64,000 bases of DNA from DATHTS01 sp041940425 (lineage in GTDB: Bacteria; Acidobacteriota; Blastocatellia; Pyrinomonadales; Pyrinomonadaceae). The stretch is taken from the NCBI GenBank assembly GCA_041940425.1, contig JBGTSF010000002.1:1-64000 (forward strand). Reading direction: 5' to 3'. This document shows, one piece after another, positions 60,424-64,000 of the stretch; position 1 is the stretch's first letter, and the number at the start of each line of letters is the position of its first letter. The notes beneath the pieces were generated by a model. It did not search any database, had not been told where the DNA came from, and saw nothing but the letters and a program-made list of their open reading frames with translations. A program made the translations under genes and the position numbers.

Positions 60424-60870
60424 ATGGATCTTTTGAAAAAATTAGGTTTGGCGATTGGCGCATTCGCTTTTTTTCTAAGTCTGTCAGTCGCCGCGAGTTA
60501 CGCCCAACCCGGAAAAGCGCGTTGGGAAGGCAACAACGGCAAACACAAAGGCTGGACGAAAGGAAAACGCAACGGCTGGAATCGCGGCAGAAAAACCGGC
60601 TGGAATAACGACGACCGTTATGACCGGCGTTATTCGCGCTATTCACGCGACAGACGCTACAATGATTATGACCGCTACGACCGTTACAATCGTTACGGCA
60701 GAATAACGCCGCGCGAAGCCCGCCGCCTGGCGCGCCAGCGGGCGAGAATTTATAACTCGCGCAACCGCTATTACCGCGACGGCTACATCAGCCCGAGCGA
60801 AAGAAGACGGCTTTACAGGCAAACGCAAAGATACCGCCGCAACGTCCGCCGCGACCGCCGCGATTGGTAA
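60424..60870 (+). CDS. Secreted Tyr/Arg-rich protein, 148 aa
   Basis: ATG 60424 with a strong GGGAGGAG site; a signal peptide (LGLAIGAFAFFLSLSVAASYA); then Gly/Asn/Trp-rich repeats (KGWTKGKRNGWNRGRKTGW), a Tyr/Arg/Asp run, and two copies of a helical motif (RITPREARRLARQRARI, YISPSERRRLYRQTQR). The last two resemble a family of small secreted proteins with LTxREAxxLxxQ motifs. Very basic; may bind wall polymers or nucleic acid. Confidence 0.65.
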   Translation: MDLLKKLGLAIGAFAFFLSLSVAASYAQPGKARWEGNNGKHKGWTKGKRNGWNRGRKTGWNNDDRYDRRYSRYSRDRRYNDYDRYDRYNRYGRITPREARRLARQRARIYNSRNRYYRDGYISPSERRRLYRQTQRYRRNVRRDRRDW

Positions 60871-60903
60871 CTAAAATAAAAAATACTTTCCCCGAAGAAT
60901 TTC

Positions 60904-60945
60904 AAGGGAACGGATCTTAAAAAAGGTCTGTTCCCTTTCTTTTTC
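60904..60945 (+). terminator. Rho-independent terminator
   Basis: AAGGGAACGGATC (60904-60916) pairs with GGTCTGTTCCCTT (60925-60937) with minor mismatches and is followed by a T-run. Ends the 60424 transcript. Confidence 0.85.
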
Positions 60946-61008
60946 TCGCCAATTTTTCAAAAAAAAGTTAAACTATCTTTCAAACAAAACGCTTTCCCGA
61001 AAAAACTT

Positions 61009-62286
61009 ATGAAAAAATTTACCGCTTTGCTTCTGCTTTTCGTTTCTTCTGTTTCGACTTTCGCGCAGACGATGCCGAAAGATGCCGACCCGAAAATCTG
61101 GGAACGCGCTCTGAAAATTCATAAAAAGGCGATTATCGTTGACGGTCACAACGATATTCCGTCGCCGCTGGTGGACGATGATTTCAATCTGGCGACGGAT
61201 TCGGTCGGCAAATTTCACAAGGACGGCGACCCGTTTCATACCGATCTGAACCGCTTCAAAAAATCGGGCATCACGGGCGAATTTTTCTCGATCTATACGT
61301 CGGGAACCGATTATCAAAAAGGCGGCAAGATGCGGCGGGCGATGGATCTGATTGACGCGACAATGCGCGAGATCGAACGCCATCCGAACGATCTGATGTT
61401 CTGCACGACCGCGGCGCAGATCAGGCAGGCGAAAAAGCAAAACAAAGTCTGCGCTCTGATGGGCATCGAGGGCGGTTACGTAATCGAAAATTCGCTCTAT
61501 GCGCTCAGAAATTTTTACCGTCTCGGCATACGCTATATGACCTTGACGCATAACGTCTCACACGATTGGGCGGACGCGCATCGCGGCGAAGTGAAACATA
61601 ACGGTTTGTCGGATTTCGGAAAAGAAGTCGTCCGCGAAATGAACCGGCTCGGAATGCTGATAGACATCTCGCACGTTTCCGACAAAGTGATGCACGACGC
61701 GCTCGACATCACGACCGCGCCGGTCATCGCTTCGCATTCGTCGGCGCGCGGCGTGGCAAATCATACCAGAAATGTGCCGGACGACGTTTTAAAACGAGTC
61801 GCCAAAAACGGCGGCGTGATCATGATAAATTTTTACCCGTCGTTTCTTGACGAACGAACCAACCGCGAAGAAAACGAACGTGCCGCGCGTCTGAAACCGC
61901 AACTCGACGCGCTCAGGGAAAAATACAAAGACGACCGCCAAGCCTACAACGAAGCGGAAAGAAAACTTTTCGCCGAAAACCCGATCTATATCGCGCCCTA
62001 CACTAGAATAGTTGACCACATTGACCACATCAAAAAAGTTGCGGGAATTGACATCGTCGGCATCGGCTCAGACTACGACGGAGTGCCGTTTCTGCCCGAA
62101 CCGATGAACGGAATGGAAGACCTCGTGCTGGTAACTTACGAAATGCTCAAACGCGGTTACACTGAAACCGAGATCAAAAAAGTTTTGGGCGAAAATTTCC
62201 TCCGCGCCTTTGAACAAGCGGAAAAAGTCGCCAAAATAAATTCGAGAAAAATTAGCGCGGACGGGAGTTTAAGGAAATTCAAATAA
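61009..62286 (+). CDS. M19 family membrane-type dipeptidase
   Basis: Signal peptide (FTALLLLFVSSVSTFAQ), then the renal-dipeptidase fold with the zinc ligands H47 and D49 (IVDGHNDIPS), the Glu in IEGGYVIENS, and the histidines in DISHVSDK and IASHSSARG. Such enzymes split D- or L-dipeptides, including wall-derived D-Ala peptides. 425 aa. Confidence 0.93.
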   Translation: MKKFTALLLLFVSSVSTFAQTMPKDADPKIWERALKIHKKAIIVDGHNDIPSPLVDDDFNLATDSVGKFHKDGDPFHTDLNRFKKSGITGEFFSIYTSGTDYQKGGKMRRAMDLIDATMREIERHPNDLMFCTTAAQIRQAKKQNKVCALMGIEGGYVIENSLYALRNFYRLGIRYMTLTHNVSHDWADAHRGEVKHNGLSDFGKEVVREMNRLGMLIDISHVSDKVMHDALDITTAPVIASHSSARGVANHTRNVPDDVLKRVAKNGGVIMINFYPSFLDERTNREENERAARLKPQLDALREKYKDDRQAYNEAERKLFAENPIYIAPYTRIVDHIDHIKKVAGIDIVGIGSDYDGVPFLPEPMNGMEDLVLVTYEMLKRGYTETEIKKVLGENFLRAFEQAEKVAKINSRKISADGSLRKFK

Positions 62287-62297
62287 ATGCTCTTAAA

Positions 62298-62375
62298 TGC
62301 AGAAGCCCGCGCGTTAGCAAGGGCGGAAAATTCTACGTTGAGGATTCCGCCCTTGCTAACGCGCGGGCTTCTGCA
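62298..62375. repeat. Perfect 31-bp hairpin
   Basis: GCAGAAGCCCGCGCGTTAGC and neighbours (62298-62328) pair perfectly with 62345-62375 around a 16-base loop. No T-run. Same style as the hairpin at 53084. Confidence 0.87.
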
Positions 62376-62380
62376 AATTT

Positions 62381-62908
62381 CTAATCAATCAAAAAACCCG
62401 TAAACGAAAACCGTTCGAGCGGCTCTTTCGGATTCATTTTCACGTCTTTTTTCGAAATATTCTTCGGATTATTTTTCTCGAATTTCTCGACCGCGACTTT
62501 ATCAAAATAAAATTCCCCGTTTTCGCAGACGAAATTAAAACTCTTGCGGTAGTAATATTTCGAGCCGTATTCGACGGCGATCTCAAAACCGTTTTTCGTT
62601 TCGCCGAAACGGTCGAGCGAAAAATTCGCCGCGTCCGATTCATCCGGCATTTTCACGGTTCGGCGGATCGTGTTGCCTTCCGCCAAGATTATGTGTTCGG
62701 TGCCGAATTTATTTGCGATCAGAATATTAAAAGTTTTCCCGCCGCATTTCGGAGCAAGTTTTTTGACGACCTGTTTTTCCGAAATGCTGTTCGCAAGATC
62801 GCTGTTTGCCGTGAAGTTTCCGCCGCTCGAATTCGCGTCTTCCGAAACCGTTTTCGTCTGGCAGGAAATAAAAAACGCGCTCAGCAAAATTAACAGAAAA
62901 AGCCTCAT
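62381..62908 (-). CDS. Hypothetical lipoprotein, 175 aa
   Basis: Lipobox FFISC with C16 as the lipid-bearing cysteine. The mature part is mostly beta (KTFNILIANKFGTEHIILAE, YYYRKSFNFVCENGEFYFDK). Family not recognised. It ends just beside a 31-bp hairpin. Confidence 0.75.
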   Translation of the reverse strand: MRLFLLILLSAFFISCQTKTVSEDANSSGGNFTANSDLANSISEKQVVKKLAPKCGGKTFNILIANKFGTEHIILAEGNTIRRTVKMPDESDAANFSLDRFGETKNGFEIAVEYGSKYYYRKSFNFVCENGEFYFDKVAVEKFEKNNPKNISKKDVKMNPKEPLERFSFTGFLID

Positions 62909-62993
62909 ACCGCATTTTAGAATAACAGTTTTGAAAAAATAAAATAATGGTGTATTTTAGATGCACTTAAAAATTTTTTAGGAGAAACTCTCA

Positions 62994-63326
62994 ATGGAAG
63001 ACAAACAATTCAATAAACTTTTCGATCTGATTACGCGCTGTGTAACAGGTATTCGTGAACTTCAAGACGGACAAAAGAAACTCGAAGAAGGACAAAAAGT
63101 GCTTCAAAAAGATATTGCCGAATTAAAGGGCGATGTTGCCGAGTTAAAAGAAGGACAACAACGGCTTGAAGAAGGTCAATCCCGGCTCGAAAAGGAACTG
63201 CAAACGACAAACAAAGCACTCGATACATTAGCCGGCGAATCCGTCCGCACAAAAGTCAGAGTTGATTTATTGGAACGGAAGTCACTTTTCAACAATAAAT
63301 TTCAAGTTGCTTTTTGTTTAACCTAA
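62994..63326 (+). CDS. Coiled-coil protein, possibly truncated
   Basis: 110 aa of repeating heptads (LQDGQKKLEEGQKVLQ, DIAELKGDVAELKEGQQRLE), then ESVRTKVRVDLLERK, after which the sequence changes to an unrelated-looking SLFNNKFQVAFCLT. Relatives I recall continue past VDLLE with more coiled coil, so the 3' end may be a junction with the AT-rich DNA that follows. Confidence 0.6.
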   Translation: MEDKQFNKLFDLITRCVTGIRELQDGQKKLEEGQKVLQKDIAELKGDVAELKEGQQRLEEGQSRLEKELQTTNKALDTLAGESVRTKVRVDLLERKSLFNNKFQVAFCLT

Positions 63327-63433
63327 ATTCCCGAAAATCTTCCAAATGGTGTTTTATTTGTTTCCAAAAAACTGTTTTAATTTCTGTAATTCATGCTAAT
63401 ATGTGCTGAGGAATTCCGACCTTCAATATTATT

Positions 63434-64000
63434 ATGAGCAAAATTTATCTGCCCAATTTGAAAAAGATAAAAATTAGAAATTTTTCTCTCTATCCCTATG
63501 GCTTAGATTTTGAATATGATTTTATTAATGGAGTAAATTTAATCATGGGTGGAAATGGGATGGGGAAAACCACTTTTGTAAACATAATAAAATATGCAAT
63601 CATCGGACACTACAAAAAAGGTTTTGACTTCACTAGAACATACATGGGAAGAAAAATAGAAAAGCGACAAAGCTATTTCAAAGACTATTACAAAAACAGA
63701 CAAGACAAAACAATAAATTTAAAAGAGAAGGCAGAAGTTTCTATTGAATTTAAACTAAATAATGATTATTTCACTGTAACTAGATGTTTGGAAGATGTAA
63801 TTCTTAAATCGGTATTATTTAATAATTCTGAAATAAAAGGAAAAATAACAAATCAACAAAAATATGATTCTTTAAGCGAAGATGAAAATTCAAAATTTTT
63901 GTTTAATAAATATGAAGAACAAGTTAGTAAATCTTCTGGAATTTCGTTTGACGATTTAATTTTCTTTGTCAATGAAATTTTATACTTTGGTGAAGATCAT
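63434..64000 (+). CDS. AAA/SMC-like ATPase, N-terminal part (runs off window)
   Basis: ATG 63434 opens a frame that stays open to 64000 (189 codons). It reads MSKIYLPNLKKIKIRNFSLY then LIMGGNGMGKTTFVNIIKYA, a Walker A of the SbcC/SMC/ABC-ATPase type, with a later FVNEILYFGEDH segment. The DNA is strikingly AT-rich compared with the rest. Such ATPases are common in defence systems and mobile DNA. The 3' part lies beyond the window, so partners cannot be seen. Confidence 0.8.
   Translation, partial: MSKIYLPNLKKIKIRNFSLYPYGLDFEYDFINGVNLIMGGNGMGKTTFVNIIKYAIIGHYKKGFDFTRTYMGRKIEKRQSYFKDYYKNRQDKTINLKEKAEVSIEFKLNNDYFTVTRCLEDVILKSVLFNNSEIKGKITNQQKYDSLSEDENSKFLFNKYEEQVSKSSGISFDDLIFFVNEILYFGEDH

Overview
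The window reads as chromosome from a free-living Gram-negative bacterium, most plausibly an acidobacterium of the Blastocatellia type. Clues are the two very large TonB-dependent receptors with N-terminal carboxypeptidase-like domains, a sigma factor of the planctomycete/acidobacterial ECF type divergent from a Ser/Thr kinase with TPRs, several secreted TPR proteins, an egtB-egtD pair and moderate GC coding sequence with many short AT-rich intergenic gaps. No rRNA, tRNA, CRISPR array, transposase or phage gene was found.

Layout. 1-471 is AT-rich with decayed-looking frames. 472-5161 carries an arginyl-tRNA-transferase-like gene, two hypotheticals, cysteine dioxygenase, a broken four-helix-bundle gene and dsbD. 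5354-16968 holds the three pyruvate dehydrogenase genes pdhA, pdhB and pdhC, but they are separated by a hicB/hicA pair with a dead toxin, a nucleotidyltransferase pair, a clostripain-type protease and a sigma factor/kinase pair. 17015-21233 is a run of secreted TPR proteins. 22508-35784 looks like a cell-wall amino-sugar region: nagA, two giant TonB receptors, a serine hydrolase-NamZ fusion coupled to a LysR gene, and a GlcNAc-kinase-type gene. 35840-41213 holds a BON protein, trmL, two related FecR-like secreted proteins, ugd and a sugar epimerase. 41411-46870 has a HEAT protein, egtB-egtD, birA and coaX. 46931-54036 has secreted proteins, one built of 17-residue repeats, an amino-acid permease, a class-A-type serine hydrolase, an S9 peptidase and a PhyH oxygenase. 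54146-60074 is a three-gene signalling operon (histidine kinase, receiver, REC-PAS-GGDEF-EAL). The end has a Tyr/Arg-rich secreted protein, an M19 dipeptidase, a lipoprotein, a coiled-coil protein that looks truncated, and the start of an AT-rich AAA/SMC-like ATPase gene that runs off the window.

Two kinds of repeat thread through the sequence. Heptanucleotide arrays (GCAGTCA/TGCTGAT, AAACTTG-like, TTTGGTC and CAGTAGG types) occur between genes and inside genes, where they add in-frame SSQQSA-type peptide. Long perfect hairpins and nested palindromes occur only between genes. Two genes are each broken by a single Trp-to-stop change, and an 18-bp duplication of the 3' end of the cysteine dioxygenase gene brackets a small gene. 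The most interesting candidates are the NamZ fusion locus, the heptamer repeats that enter coding sequence, the RLGTGQG repeat tail on the clostripain, and the twin FecR-like proteins.
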